Under the pieces are notes generated by a model. It saw only the letters and a program-made list of their open reading frames with translations, was not told the DNA's origin and searched no databases. Shown here piece after piece: positions 1 to 9,487 of a DNA stretch of 64,000 nt (within the stretch, counting starts at the first letter, position 1; each line of letters begins with the position of its first letter). The position numbers were made by a program, and so were the translations under genes. Source of the stretch: Sphingobacterium sp. HMA12 (GTDB taxonomy: Bacteria > Bacteroidota > Bacteroidia > Sphingobacteriales > Sphingobacteriaceae); the NCBI RefSeq assembly GCF_002933815.1, contig NZ_BEYR01000002.1, positions 186,001-250,000 of the forward strand. The letters are read 5' to 3'.

Positions 1-272
1 TGACAAAAACCCTGCGTATAGGTGTTCCTTTTATTATGAACAGATTGTTTCTGAAGAACACAGGCGTACTGAAAAAGGCACTGATGTTGTTGTTGTCTGA
101 GCGTGCTGTCGGTCAGATCAATCAGGATAAAATCAGTGGTTTAATCGGCAAACTCACTAACTTTATTCGTCCCAAAAAGAAGAAGAAGAAAGGCTCACAA
201 ATTGAAGGAGACGTTCCACTTAAAGATGAAGTCAACGAATATGGTATTCCTTCCTATAGTGAAACCTATTAG
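1..272 (+). CDS. C-terminal part of an unrecognised protein, cut by the left edge
   Basis: The frame is open from the first bases and contains an ATG at 36, but the upstream codons ([11 protein letters not shown] before that Met) look like coding sequence, so the real start is probably outside the window. The visible tail is about 90 residues. A moderately hydrophobic stretch is followed by a lysine run (PKKKKKK) and an acidic, polar C-terminus ending [10 protein letters not shown] do not recognise a family. The basic tail suggests a membrane-associated or nucleic-acid-contacting end, which is inference only. Its stop codon overlaps the stop of the convergent fcl gene by 4 bp. Confidence 0.6.
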   Translation, partial: TKTLRIGVPFIMNRLFLKNTGVLKKALMLLLSERAVGQINQDKISGLIGKLTNFIRPKKKKKKGSQIEGDVPLKDEVNEYGIPSYSETY

Positions 273-1207
273 GAGTTTGCTTCCTCTTTTTTCAGGAAGT
301 CAGCATAAGCCAATTTAATTCCCTCGCGGAGATTGATTTTATGCTTCCAACCTAATGCGTGCAATTTGGATACATCCATTAATTTGCGTGGTGTTCCGTC
401 AGGTTTACTGCTATCGAATGAGATTTTGCCTTTATATCCGATAACTTCTTTAATGAGCTCGGCAAGGTCCTTTATGCTGAGGTCTTCGCCGATACCGATA
501 TTAACAAACTGTTTTTCATTATAATTATTCATTAGGAAGACACAGGCATCAGCCAGATCATCTGAAAAAAGAAATTCCCTTAGGGGAGTTCCGGTACCCC
601 AGATAACAACTTCATCCAAGTTGTTTACCTTAGCTTCATGAAATCTACGGATCAGGGCCGGTAGGACATGCGAGTTTTGCGGATGATAATTATCGTTGAT
701 ACCATACAGATTGGTTGGCATCACTGATATAAAGTTACAGCCATATTGGTCACGAAAGGCTTCGGCCATTTTAATACCAGCTATTTTGGCGATTGCGTAA
801 GGCTCATTGGTGGGCTCAAGCGTGCCCGTCAATAATAGATCCTCGTTTAAAGGCTGCGGGGCCATTTTGGGATAGATGCAACTCGAACCTAAAAACATCA
901 ATTTTGTAACTTCATTATCGTAGGAGGACTTAATGACATTATTCTGTATTGCCATATTTTCGTAGATGAAATCCGCACGATAGGTATTATTGGCCATGAT
1001 TCCACCAACTTTAGCCGCAGCCAGGAAGACATAATCAGGTTTCTCTTCGTTGAAAAAATCAGCAACTGCCTGTTGGTTGCGCAGATCTAATTCTTGAGAC
1101 GTACGAGTTACGATGTTATTGTACCCCAGTTCCGTTAATTTGCGATATATTGCTGATCCGACCATTCCTCGATGGCCTGCTACGTAAATTTTAGCGTCTT
1201 TTTCCAC
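269..1207 (-). CDS. fcl: GDP-L-fucose synthase
   Basis: Cytosolic extended SDR of 312 residues that converts GDP-4-keto-6-deoxymannose to GDP-L-fucose with NADPH by epimerisation and reduction. The N-terminal Rossmann signature [12 protein letters not shown] lies at residues 9-20. The catalytic set is visible as the SSCIYP segment (Ser) and the YAIAK segment (Tyr-x-x-x-Lys). Length is normal for the family (about 310). The start is GTG; no ATG lies between it and the promoter. No gmd (GDP-mannose dehydratase) partner is adjacent, so the substrate must come from a gene elsewhere. Expression is expected from the 38-bp promoter element at 1225-1262. Family assignment is very secure. Confidence 0.96.
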   Translation of the reverse strand: MEKDAKIYVAGHRGMVGSAIYRKLTELGYNNIVTRTSQELDLRNQQAVADFFNEEKPDYVFLAAAKVGGIMANNTYRADFIYENMAIQNNVIKSSYDNEVTKLMFLGSSCIYPKMAPQPLNEDLLLTGTLEPTNEPYAIAKIAGIKMAEAFRDQYGCNFISVMPTNLYGINDNYHPQNSHVLPALIRRFHEAKVNNLDEVVIWGTGTPLREFLFSDDLADACVFLMNNYNEKQFVNIGIGEDLSIKDLAELIKEVIGYKGKISFDSSKPDGTPRKLMDVSKLHALGWKHKINLREGIKLAYADFLKKEEANS

Positions 1208-1224
1208 GATAAGTTATTGATTCC

Positions 1225-1262
1225 TGCAAACTTAGATAAATTGCTTTTTATATGCAATATAA
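1225..1262 (-). promoter_or_regulatory. fcl promoter, copy 1 of an identical 38-bp element
   Basis: On the minus strand it contains TTG, 20 bases, then TAAGTTTG, matching the Bacteroidetes -33/-7 pattern (TTG / TAnnTTTG). Between the boxes lies the inverted repeat ATTGC-(9)-GCAAT. The -7 box ends 19 bases before the GTG start. The whole 38 bp recurs without a mismatch before ndk (24205-24242). Confidence 0.8.
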
Positions 1263-1290
1263 ATTGCCTGTGTAAAGACATTTTATCGGT

Positions 1291-1345
1291 ATTCCCGCGG
1301 GCATCAAGATTTATTTTTTTTAGCGGGAATATAAGGTTATTTTTG
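1291..1345 (+). promoter_or_regulatory. trmB promoter region with upstream inverted repeat
   Basis: TATTTTTG at 1338-1345 matches TAnnTTTG and ends 18 bases before the trmB ATG. Just upstream is a perfect 8-bp inverted repeat, ATTCCCGC (1291-1298) and GCGGGAAT (1323-1330), and a partial third copy GCGGGATAT follows at 1345. No TTG is seen at -33. The repeat could be an operator or a weak hairpin; this is inference. Confidence 0.5.
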
Positions 1346-1363
1346 CGGGATATTAATTAAAAA

Positions 1364-2020
1364 ATGGGAAAGGATAAACTACGTAAATTTGCCGAAGTAG
1401 CGACTTTTGAGAATGTCATCCAGCTCGATGCCGGCAAAGAATATAAAGGAAAATGGGCGGAGAAGCAATTTGGAAATACAAACCCGGTTGTTTTGGAACT
1501 TGCCTGTGGTAAAGGAGAATATACGGTGAATTTGGCGCGCTTGTTTCCGGAAAAGAACTTTATTGGTATTGATTTTAAGGGCAACCGTATTTGGCGTGGT
1601 GCAAAAACAGCATTGGAAGATGGTATCAAGAATGTCGCATTTTTAAGGATACAGATTGAAACGCTTCTTGAGCACTTTGCTGAAAATGAAATTGATGAAA
1701 TTTGGATTACCTTTCCAGATCCACAGCCGCAGGACAGTCGCGAAAAGAAACGCTTGACAGGTCCTAAATTTTTGGACCGTTACAAGATTGTCATGAAGCC
1801 AGAAGGGATGATGAATCTAAAGACAGATAACGATGGTTTCTATGCGTATACCCTGGAGCAAATAGAGCTACAGAACCTAAAAAAATATAAAGAGACAACA
1901 GATCTGTACCGCTCTGACTTGGTCGATAATGTTTTATCAATCAAGACGTACTATGAGAAAAAGTATCTCGCCGACGATAAGAATATAAACTATGTGAAAT
2001 GGAGCTTTGAGAAACGCTAA
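1364..2020 (+). CDS. trmB: tRNA (guanine-46-N7-)-methyltransferase
   Basis: SAM-dependent enzyme of 218 residues that methylates N7 of G46 in the variable loop of tRNAs. The SAM-binding motif ELACGKGEYTVNLA is at about residues 44-57, followed by FIGIDFKGNRIWRGAK. The family-diagnostic segment FPDPQPQDSREKKRL (about 124-138) carries the conserved Asp-Pro pair and the basic patch. Length agrees with bacterial TrmB. It is monocistronic: it has its own promoter (1338-1345) and is followed 24 bases after the stop by a perfect hairpin terminator. Confidence 0.97.
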   Translation: MGKDKLRKFAEVATFENVIQLDAGKEYKGKWAEKQFGNTNPVVLELACGKGEYTVNLARLFPEKNFIGIDFKGNRIWRGAKTALEDGIKNVAFLRIQIETLLEHFAENEIDEIWITFPDPQPQDSREKKRLTGPKFLDRYKIVMKPEGMMNLKTDNDGFYAYTLEQIELQNLKKYKETTDLYRSDLVDNVLSIKTYYEKKYLADDKNINYVKWSFEKR

Positions 2021-2044
2021 TATCAAATTTTTCATTATATTAAG

Positions 2045-2070
2045 AAAGCCCAAACGAAAGTTTGGGCTTT
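2045..2070 (+). terminator. trmB intrinsic terminator
   Basis: A perfect 11-bp stem (AAAGCCCAAAC / GTTTGGGCTTT) with a GAAA tetraloop, with a T-run at its 3' edge. Confidence 0.9.
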
Positions 2071-2670
2071 TATATTTAAAAAAAAACCAAGTATATCAAA
2101 TCTAATCGCCCGAATTTAAGCCTTTTATGTTGACACCAACTGGGGTTAGGTGCTGACTTAGTAGAGATTCAGTGCAGCTCAAGTATTGTTACAGTATTGA
2201 TTAAGTATCGATAACGTATTTATATCTAATGATGATCCACTACTTTATTGGAACAGGTAGCGCTTTGGAGTGTCATGAATTGCATATCTGATTGAGCTAA
2301 AACTTATAAAAGCTATTCTTTTTCTTTTTTGAGTTGAGACCTTTCTAAGCTTGATGCTGATTTTTTGTTGTGTTATTGGTTTTATATAATTTCGATTTAT
2401 TTCGTTTTTTGTAAAATATTAATTATTTTCGATTCTGTAATAATAAATAACCAACTTATAGTAAGTGCTTTTTAAACCTAATGCATGAAATTCCTATTGA
2501 TACTGGATTCTTCTGCATTTTTATAAGATGTAAATCGGGAAAGATGTTTCTTAAAGGAAATGATATTCGAAACAATTGTTAACAGAAAGAAAACATTAAG
2601 TTAAAACAAACTTTTTGTTAAGAATATACTTTTGTCCCAAATTGAAAATTAACAATTTACACTAATATCT
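2071..2670. other. 600-bp AT-rich gap upstream of the susC-like gene
   Basis: Both strands were scanned. No credible coding frame and no RNA gene was seen. The part nearest the receptor gene is very A/T-rich and contains TACTTTTG at 2627-2634, a match to the -7 consensus, without a convincing TTG at -33. The length of leader available suggests regulated transcription of the receptor operon. Confidence 0.5.
2627..2634 (+). promoter_or_regulatory. Candidate -7 box of the susC/susD operon
   Basis: TACTTTTG fits TAnnTTTG and ends 36 bases before the receptor ATG. It is the only perfect match in the last 100 bases of the gap. Confidence 0.5.
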
Positions 2671-5600
2671 ATGTTTAGTATTAACCCTATCCAAATTAAT
2701 CTAAGGCACTCATCCTCAAAAGTGCTATTTGCAGCATTGATTGTTGCCTGCAATCTGGATGTAGCTTCGGCGGCTGTTCCAATGGAAGACAGTCATGGAG
2801 TCATCCATAATTTTAATCAGGGGAAGATTAAAATTAAAGGAAAAGTTGTAGATAGCAAGACGAAAGAGCCACTGGCTTCGGTTTCAATTCTTTCGGACGG
2901 AATAGCGAAAGGGACAACAGATCGGAACGGTAATTTTGAAATAGAGGTTGAAGCAGGAGCTTTGATCCGTTTTCAATTAATTGGCTATGAGGGGCAGACG
3001 AAGACCTTTGCAACAGGACAGTCTGAGGTGAAAATAGCTTTAGATGTTACTTCCGAGGCCCTGAATGAAGTTGTTGTTACGGCGCTGGGTATTCAACGTG
3101 AGGAGAAAGCACTTGGTTACTCCATTAGTACCGTGAAAGGGGAGGAATTGACCAATGCGATTTCAAACAACTGGACAGATGCATTAACGGGGAAAGTTGC
3201 TGGTCTAAATTTAGTGAAATCTGGAGCAGGACCATTGGGATCCAATAAAGTTATTCTGCGTGGAGAAACCTCAATGACGGGTGAGAATGATGCGCTTATT
3301 GTTGTGGATGGGATTATCATGGGAGGTGGAACGAGAATGACAGGGAACGGAAATTCGGCCTATTTGGATGGTGATTCACCCGTAGATTTTGGATCTTCTT
3401 TGGCTGATATTAATCCTGAAGATATTGAGTCAGTTTCAGTTCTGAAGGGGCCTGGGGCTGCTGCATTATATGGGTATAGAGGGTCTCGTGGTGCAGTTAT
3501 TATTACTACCAAAAAAGGAAAGAGTATACAAAATAGAATAGGAGTTACTGTCAATTCAAATACAGCAATCGGAAGCATTAATCGATGGCCTGATTATCAG
3601 TATGAATATGGGCAAGGCGCTATAGGGCAGGACCTGTATTACTCCTATGGTCAATCGGAAGATGGCGCTAGTACATTGAGCACTTCATCTGCTTGGGGGC
3701 CCAAATTTGATGGTCAATACTATTACCAATATGATCCCGCTAATTATAGGCAAACGCCTGCCGAGCGTACACTTTGGCGACCTTATGAAAACAATCGCAA
3801 GGACCTGTTTCAAACGGAGTTGACTTCGACAAATTCCATTAGTGTTTCGGGATCAACGGAGAAAACAACAGCTCGATTTTCATATACTAATGTAACCAAT
3901 AAGTGGATTATTCCCAATATGGGCTATAATAGGCACACAATTGCAACGCAATTTAGCAGTAAGATCACTGATAAATTAAACTTATCGACAAAAATTAATT
4001 TTAATAATAGAGGTTCCGACAATTTGCCTAATAGCGGTTACAATAATCAAAGCTATATGTATTTTGTTCGGGGGATTGTTCCGAATATAGATGCGGCTTG
4101 GTTGGATCAGAATTGGCTTCCAGGTAAGGAGGGCATTGAACAAATGACACCATTCTCCAATTTACTGGATAATCCGAGAACGATTTCTTATGATATGGTC
4201 AATGCACAGAATAAAAATAACCTGATTGGAAATGTGCAGTTAGATTATAAGTTTACCAATGAACTAAGTTTGATGCTCCGGACAGGGATTGATATGAGCT
4301 ACGACAAACGTAAGCAGTCAAGACCTTTTGATACTTATAAATATGCGTTTGGTTACTATCGTGAACAATCTATTTATGCCGAGGAACGAAATTCGGATTT
4401 TTTATTACAATACAATAACCAACGTTCGGAAAACCATCGTTTTGGTGTTTCAGCCGGGGGAGCCTTATTAAACAACAAATACATTAAAGATGATGCATCA
4501 GCAAATAGTCTGATTTATCCGAATCAGTATAAGTTTGCAAATGCAAGAGAAAGGGTACTTTATGATCCATATAGAGCGGAGTACGCTATTCATAGTGTCT
4601 ATGGTTTGGCCAATTATAGTTATAAAGAAAGATATTTTATTGACGTTACAGGACGTGTAGACTGGGCAAGTACATTAGCTTCACCTAAAAGAAATGAAGT
4701 TAAGCCTTTCTTTTACCCATCGGTTAATACAAGCTTTATCTTAAGTCAAATCTTTGAATTGCCAAGATCAATCAACTATTGGAAATTACGGGCCTCTATT
4801 GCTGGAGTAGGAGGAGGAGGAACCAAACCCTTTAATAACTTTTATGGATATAGCAGTGTGATCGGATTTAACGGTGGATTATCTAATCCTTCGACAGTTC
4901 CTGACGAAAATTTACAAGCCGAAAATACCTTGTCTTATGAATTAGGAACTGACTTTCGGATGTTTAAAGACCGAATAAAACTGGATTTGACGGTGTATCA
5001 TACATTGATGGACAAGCAGTTAATCGAAACGCCTGTAGATCCTTCCAGTGGTTATAGACGAAAGTTCACCAATGGTGGGGAGGTTAAAACTCAAGGAATT
5101 GAGATTGCTTTATCGGGAGATATTTTGAAAAGTCAGGACAAGTTAAACTGGAATATGTATGGGAATTTTACCCATTATGATTCGGAAGTCGTTTCTATAC
5201 CCGCTTCGCTTGAAGGGAGACTTATTCTTTCTACATTGTTTGGTAGCCGCGGTACTATAGAGGCCATACCAGGGCGTAGATTTGGTGATATCTGGGGACT
5301 AGGTTATGAAAGAAATCCCGATGGAAAGATCATCTATGCTGATGGTGTACCTGTATTGGCACAAGAAAGCCGTTATATTGGTAATCCCAATCCGACCACG
5401 AAATTTGGTTGGGGCAATGAATTCAAGTACAAAGGTTTCCGCTTTAATTTCCTATTTGATGGACAGTTTGGCGGGGTGGGTTATTCATTAACGCATGCTG
5501 TTCTGATGGAAGAGGGGAAATTAAAGAAGACGCTTCCGGGACGTTATACAGGGATTATTGGCGACGGCGTTGTGCTGAATCCAGATGGAAGTTATAGCAA

Positions 5601-5925
5601 AAATACGGTCGTTGCAACGGCTGGGGATTATTATGCAAGACATTTTAATCGTGACAATCTTGAATCAAACACTTTTTCTACTGATTTTATCAAACTGCGG
5701 GAAGTTAGATTGGATTATTCATTGCCGAAATCTTTTTTAAGCCGTTACAAAATTGAAAAAGCATCTATTGGTTTATATGGTCGCGATCTTTTTGTATTTA
5801 CTAAATGGCCAGCTTTTGATCCAGAATTTGCTTCTTTGACCGGTAGTGGAATTGAGAAAGGAGCTGAAATTGCTCAATTTCCTTCGACGCGGACAATGGG
5901 TGTGAATCTATCATTTTCATTTTAA
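2671..5925 (+). CDS. SusC/RagA-type TonB-dependent outer-membrane receptor
   Basis: Outer-membrane transporter of 1084 residues that would import a substrate bound by the SusD-like partner, energised by TonB-ExbBD. The order of parts is an N-terminal export signal (hydrophobic about 17-35), a carboxypeptidase-D-like beta-sandwich (about 52-130, KGKVVDSKTKEPLASVSI), a TonB-box-like VVVTALGIQREEKALGYS at about 135-152, a plug domain with the SusC hallmark VVDGI, and a beta-barrel ending in GVNLSFSF with a terminal aromatic. Length is typical of SusC. The susD-like gene follows after 11 bases. Substrate cannot be read from sequence, since no glycosidase, lyase, sulfatase or protease is adjacent. 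Confidence 0.96.
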   Translation: MFSINPIQINLRHSSSKVLFAALIVACNLDVASAAVPMEDSHGVIHNFNQGKIKIKGKVVDSKTKEPLASVSILSDGIAKGTTDRNGNFEIEVEAGALIRFQLIGYEGQTKTFATGQSEVKIALDVTSEALNEVVVTALGIQREEKALGYSISTVKGEELTNAISNNWTDALTGKVAGLNLVKSGAGPLGSNKVILRGETSMTGENDALIVVDGIIMGGGTRMTGNGNSAYLDGDSPVDFGSSLADINPEDIESVSVLKGPGAAALYGYRGSRGAVIITTKKGKSIQNRIGVTVNSNTAIGSINRWPDYQYEYGQGAIGQDLYYSYGQSEDGASTLSTSSAWGPKFDGQYYYQYDPANYRQTPAERTLWRPYENNRKDLFQTELTSTNSISVSGSTEKTTARFSYTNVTNKWIIPNMGYNRHTIATQFSSKITDKLNLSTKINFNNRGSDNLPNSGYNNQSYMYFVRGIVPNIDAAWLDQNWLPGKEGIEQMTPFSNLLDNPRTISYDMVNAQNKNNLIGNVQLDYKFTNELSLMLRTGIDMSYDKRKQSRPFDTYKYAFGYYREQSIYAEERNSDFLLQYNNQRSENHRFGVSAGGALLNNKYIKDDASANSLIYPNQYKFANARERVLYDPYRAEYAIHSVYGLANYSYKERYFIDVTGRVDWASTLASPKRNEVKPFFYPSVNTSFILSQIFELPRSINYWKLRASIAGVGGGGTKPFNNFYGYSSVIGFNGGLSNPSTVPDENLQAENTLSYELGTDFRMFKDRIKLDLTVYHTLMDKQLIETPVDPSSGYRRKFTNGGEVKTQGIEIALSGDILKSQDKLNWNMYGNFTHYDSEVVSIPASLEGRLILSTLFGSRGTIEAIPGRRFGDIWGLGYERNPDGKIIYADGVPVLAQESRYIGNPNPTTKFGWGNEFKYKGFRFNFLFDGQFGGVGYSLTHAVLMEEGKLKKTLPGRYTGIIGDGVVLNPDGSYSKNTVVATAGDYYARHFNRDNLESNTFSTDFIKLREVRLDYSLPKSFLSRYKIEKASIGLYGRDLFVFTKWPAFDPEFASLTGSGIEKGAEIAQFPSTRTMGVNLSFSF

Positions 5926-5936
5926 TTATTGACACT

Positions 5937-7406
5937 ATGAAAAAATATATCCGTATAACATTTTTACTCATTCTCGGGAGTATAGTATTCCAGAGTTGTA
6001 CTAAAGATTTTGTAGAAAAGAATACCGATCCCAATAAAGTTTCTGCAGTAGCACCGCAAAGCTTGATTGCACCAGCTTTGGTAAATGTGTTGAGTACTAA
6101 TCTATCTCGTAATTTAAGGATCAATAACGAATTGATGCAGGTTACAGTCACAATAAATGATAATTTGGAAATTCAGCGCTATGAGATTCGACCATCGGAA
6201 TCGGAATCAAGTTGGTCCGGTTGGTATGTGCAACTGACGAATATTAGAGATATATATCAGAGAGCAAACGACGCAAAACAGGTCGGTTATCAGACTTATA
6301 TGGGCATTTCCTTAGTCATGGATGCATGGGTAAGTTCCCTGATCACCGACATGTATGGTGATGTGCCGTATTTCGATAGTAATAAAGGTTTTTCCGAAGG
6401 TAATCTTACCCCTAAATTTGATAAACAGGAAGATATCTACGGAGATATTTTCCGAAAACTGGAGGAGGCCAATACCTTATTGAAAGAGAATGTTGCGGTG
6501 GAATCGGCCAATACCGCGATGGATCCAATTTATAATTCAGATGCCACAAAATGGCGAAAATTTGGTAACTCTCTGTATTTAAGATTATTATTGAGAGTTG
6601 CGCATAAAACTGAAAGTAATGCTGTCGCCAAGATCAAGGAAATATTAGAGACTAATGTAGCGGAATATCCGATTATGCAAAGTAATGCGGAGACAGCAGC
6701 TTTGTATTACACCAATGTACAGCCATATATGAACCCCAATTATAATGTGCGTGATATTGATTTTAATGGCACGAGGGGATATTCTGAATTTTTTATTAAT
6801 AATTTGATGGACCTTGGCGATCCTCGTTTGAAGATCTGGGCTACTGAAGCTACCCTTGGTATCTATGGCGGTATGCAGTCCGGTTATGCTCGGGGAAATG
6901 TTCCTGAACGTCAATCTACACTCCTTGCAGCATTAAAATCAGATGCACGTATGGGAAATATGATGAATTATGCTGAATTGCAGTTTATTATCGCCGAATG
7001 TGGTATCAGGGGCTATGCGAATGTCGATGCTTCAGCCGCAAATTTGAAAGGAGTAAACGCAGCCATGGAATTTTGGGGAACAACAGCGCCAGCAACTTAT
7101 CTTACAAATCCAAAAGTAGCTTTTTCTAACGCTGACCCCGAAACTGAAAAACTGAAAAAAGTGCATCTGCAAAAATACTATGCCATGATGTTTACAGATT
7201 TTCAACAATGGTATGAGTATCGTAGAACGCAGTTGTTGGATCTGTATAAGGGGCCTGGTTTATTAAATAACGGGAAAATGCCAGTGAGATTAAATTACCC
7301 GATTATTGTCCAGTCTCTTAATAGAGAGAATTACCAAGATGCGGTCAGTCGTATGGGAGGGGATGGGATAAATGAAAAAATGTGGTGGCAACCAACAATC
7401 AACTAG
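5937..7406 (+). CDS. SusD/RagB-family surface lipoprotein
   Basis: Substrate-capturing lipoprotein of 489 residues that caps the SusC-like barrel. A lipobox is visible (FQSCTKDF, Cys about residue 21), so it should be lipidated and surface-exposed. The early segment NTDPNKVSAVAPQSLIAPAL resembles the SusD-like_2 subgroup. Internal features of the family include DMYGDVPYFDS and the C-terminal FQQWYEYRRTQ. It is placed directly after the receptor and three bases before the DUF5689 lipoprotein gene, so the three are very probably one transcript. Binding specificity is unknown. Confidence 0.93.
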   Translation: MKKYIRITFLLILGSIVFQSCTKDFVEKNTDPNKVSAVAPQSLIAPALVNVLSTNLSRNLRINNELMQVTVTINDNLEIQRYEIRPSESESSWSGWYVQLTNIRDIYQRANDAKQVGYQTYMGISLVMDAWVSSLITDMYGDVPYFDSNKGFSEGNLTPKFDKQEDIYGDIFRKLEEANTLLKENVAVESANTAMDPIYNSDATKWRKFGNSLYLRLLLRVAHKTESNAVAKIKEILETNVAEYPIMQSNAETAALYYTNVQPYMNPNYNVRDIDFNGTRGYSEFFINNLMDLGDPRLKIWATEATLGIYGGMQSGYARGNVPERQSTLLAALKSDARMGNMMNYAELQFIIAECGIRGYANVDASAANLKGVNAAMEFWGTTAPATYLTNPKVAFSNADPETEKLKKVHLQKYYAMMFTDFQQWYEYRRTQLLDLYKGPGLLNNGKMPVRLNYPIIVQSLNRENYQDAVSRMGGDGINEKMWWQPTIN

Positions 7407-7409
7407 TTT

Positions 7410-8669
7410 ATGAAAAAGTTAAAGATAGTAATGTGGGCTGCGTTGGCAATGTCAACGCTCCTAACAGGCTGTAAAGAGGATATCAATGAGGCTATCGGAG
7501 AATTAAATCCTGAAATATCATTATATACATTACGTAGTCTTCACAAGAATACGGATTTGCAGCTTAACGAATCCAATGCACTAGGCGCCAAGTATGTTAA
7601 AGCGCTCGTGGTCTCACGTGCGGAGAATAAGAATCTGCCTGAAAATACAATTGCTGTTCAGAATATCTGGCGAAATCAACGTAGGGGAATATTGGTTGAA
7701 GTCACTGATGCCTCAAGCTTTAAATTTGGTGATTCTGTTCAGATCAATATTAATGGTGCAAAATTGGTCAAAAAATCTGGTCTAATGGTTTTATCTGCAG
7801 TGAATAATCAACAGGTCAATGTCTTTGCCTCGAATAGGAATGTTGCCCCGCTAGCCGTATCGGTCGCTAACCTTAAAGCGAAATTCGATGAGTTTGAATC
7901 AACTTACATCGATGTTACGGCTGATGTTGAGCCGGAGCCGACATCAGGGACAGCTCTAAAAGGCGATAAGATCTTGATGGATGGGGATAAAAATGAGATT
8001 ACCTTGCATACAGAGGATGATGCAACATTTGCGGCGCAGTCTATTGCTCCAAGTGCCTCTTTCAGAGGAATTGCATTCAGAGAGGGGGATAAGCTGCAGA
8101 TTCGCATGCAGGACTATTCCGATATGGCTTATGCGAGTGGCAAATTATATGCCGGATGGCCGGAGACCTTTGAGGCATTAGATGCAAGCGTGAAAGGGAG
8201 CTACGATATGGGCGAAAAGAACGATGTGCCTTTTTCAACTGGGCAATGGAAACTATATCAGGCTATTCTAGGAACCACGGCTGGTCGTGATCGGATTGTT
8301 TCCGGTAAAAATGCAATCCGTATGCAACAAAACTTGAGCGTAGATGGCTATGTACAAATGAATTTTGATATGCCAAATGGCGCCTCAAAAGTGACACTTT
8401 GGTACGGCTCATATTATACGGATCGGTCATGTACGTTTAAGCTGGAATATTCTACGGATCAGGGCGTGACTTGGAAGCAAACAGGTGAATCCATTGCAGA
8501 CGCACATCCAACTTCGCAGAGTCTGAATTCAAAACAGGCCGTATTCTTAATGAATGTTCAGGGAGCTGTTCGTTTCAGGGTTACTAAACTCGGTCTCGGG
8601 ACCAGTAATAATGTCATTAATAATGGAAGGTTAGGTCTGGATGATATTGCGATCTATAAGAGTTATTAG
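7410..8669 (+). CDS. DUF5689-type lipoprotein
   Basis: A 419-residue lipoprotein (lipobox LLTGCKED, Cys about 21). The N-terminal half (about 30-250) matches what I know of DUF5689: a stretch beginning ISLYTLRSLHKNTDLQL and the core NIWRNQRRGILVEVTDASSFKFGDSV is reminiscent of an OB-like/nucleic-acid-binding-like fold. The C-terminal half (about 250-419) resembles a jelly-roll choice-of-anchor or carbohydrate-binding module (VTLWYGSYYTDRSCTFKLEY, LDDIAIYKSY). Proteins of this type often sit behind SusC/SusD pairs. As third gene of the operon it is likely an accessory surface binding protein. Function beyond that is unknown. Confidence 0.75.
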   Translation: MKKLKIVMWAALAMSTLLTGCKEDINEAIGELNPEISLYTLRSLHKNTDLQLNESNALGAKYVKALVVSRAENKNLPENTIAVQNIWRNQRRGILVEVTDASSFKFGDSVQININGAKLVKKSGLMVLSAVNNQQVNVFASNRNVAPLAVSVANLKAKFDEFESTYIDVTADVEPEPTSGTALKGDKILMDGDKNEITLHTEDDATFAAQSIAPSASFRGIAFREGDKLQIRMQDYSDMAYASGKLYAGWPETFEALDASVKGSYDMGEKNDVPFSTGQWKLYQAILGTTAGRDRIVSGKNAIRMQQNLSVDGYVQMNFDMPNGASKVTLWYGSYYTDRSCTFKLEYSTDQGVTWKQTGESIADAHPTSQSLNSKQAVFLMNVQGAVRFRVTKLGLGTSNNVINNGRLGLDDIAIYKSY

Positions 8670-8688
8670 ATTGAACGATTGATCTTAT

Positions 8689-8720
8689 AAGCCCTGTGTA
8701 GTTAACACTCCACAGGGCTT
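8689..8720 (+). terminator. Terminator of the susC-susD-DUF5689 operon
   Basis: A 10-bp stem AAGCCCTGTG / CACAGGGCTT with a 12-base loop, followed by TTTGTTGTT. Confidence 0.85.
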
Positions 8721-8794
8721 TTTGTTGTTGGCATATATTTTCTAAACTCCTCAGAAAAAATCGTTATCTTCATCATAACTATAAACGAAGACTT

Positions 8795-9475
8795 ATGAAC
8801 TTAACAGACTTAGTTACAGGCGGAGTAGGCTCGAAAGCAATTGAAGCCATTTCTAAAATGACAGGTGTCAGTGAATCCAAAGCAAAATGGATTGTGGCAG
8901 CAGCTGTTCCTTTAATGATCGCAGCATTGAATTACAATGCGAAAAACAAAGGTCAATCGGAAAACATCGATAAAGCGATCGATCAACATAGCGGTGGAGG
9001 TATCTTCGATAAGATAGGAGATTTATTCGGTCAGGGCGGATCCGACGACGGGAACAAGATTGTCAACCATATGTTTGGGCAAAATACAGAAGTGGTCACA
9101 CAGAATATTGCCGATAAAGCGGGTATTAGTTCAGCGCAGGTAACTGGTGTTTTGGCAACACTTGCACCTATTGTCATGGGATATCTAGGGCAACAAAAAC
9201 AGGCCTCCAGTGGTGGCGGTATTGGTGATCTGATCGGTTCTGTTTTAGGTGGTGGCGGACAGCAAGGTGCCGGCGGTGGTATGCTTGGGGGAATTCTTGG
9301 TTCATTTTTAGGTGGTGGACAGGAAGAACCTACCCAAGAAACGCCACAAGCTTCTGCGGGTGGTAGTATGACTGATATGTTGGGCGGTTTGGCCGGTAAC
9401 TTCTTTGATAAAAGTAACGATGGCCAGTCCAAAGGGAATATCCTCGATTCGATCGCAGGAATGTTTACGAAGTAA
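8795..9475 (+). CDS. DUF937 family protein
   Basis: A 226-residue protein of unknown function. The DUF937 core is recognisable at residues about 1-140: a helical repeat (MTGVSESKAKWIVAAAVPLM and KAGISSAQVTGVLATLAPIV) duplicated in the way typical of the family, with the helix ending PLMIAALNYNAK or PIVMGYLGQQKQ. The remainder is glycine-rich low complexity (GGGIGDLIGSVLGGGGQQ) with amphipathic GSxLGG segments. No signal peptide is evident. It is monocistronic between two terminators. An antisense open frame over it is a composition effect. Confidence 0.85.
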   Translation: MNLTDLVTGGVGSKAIEAISKMTGVSESKAKWIVAAAVPLMIAALNYNAKNKGQSENIDKAIDQHSGGGIFDKIGDLFGQGGSDDGNKIVNHMFGQNTEVVTQNIADKAGISSAQVTGVLATLAPIVMGYLGQQKQASSGGGIGDLIGSVLGGGGQQGAGGGMLGGILGSFLGGGQEEPTQETPQASAGGSMTDMLGGLAGNFFDKSNDGQSKGNILDSIAGMFTK

Positions 9476-9487
9476 AATACAATCTTA

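Noticed and set aside
9031..9432. 133-codon antisense frame over the DUF937 gene
   Set aside because: It is the complement of glycine-rich codons, giving a Pro/Cys-rich sequence without family resemblance.
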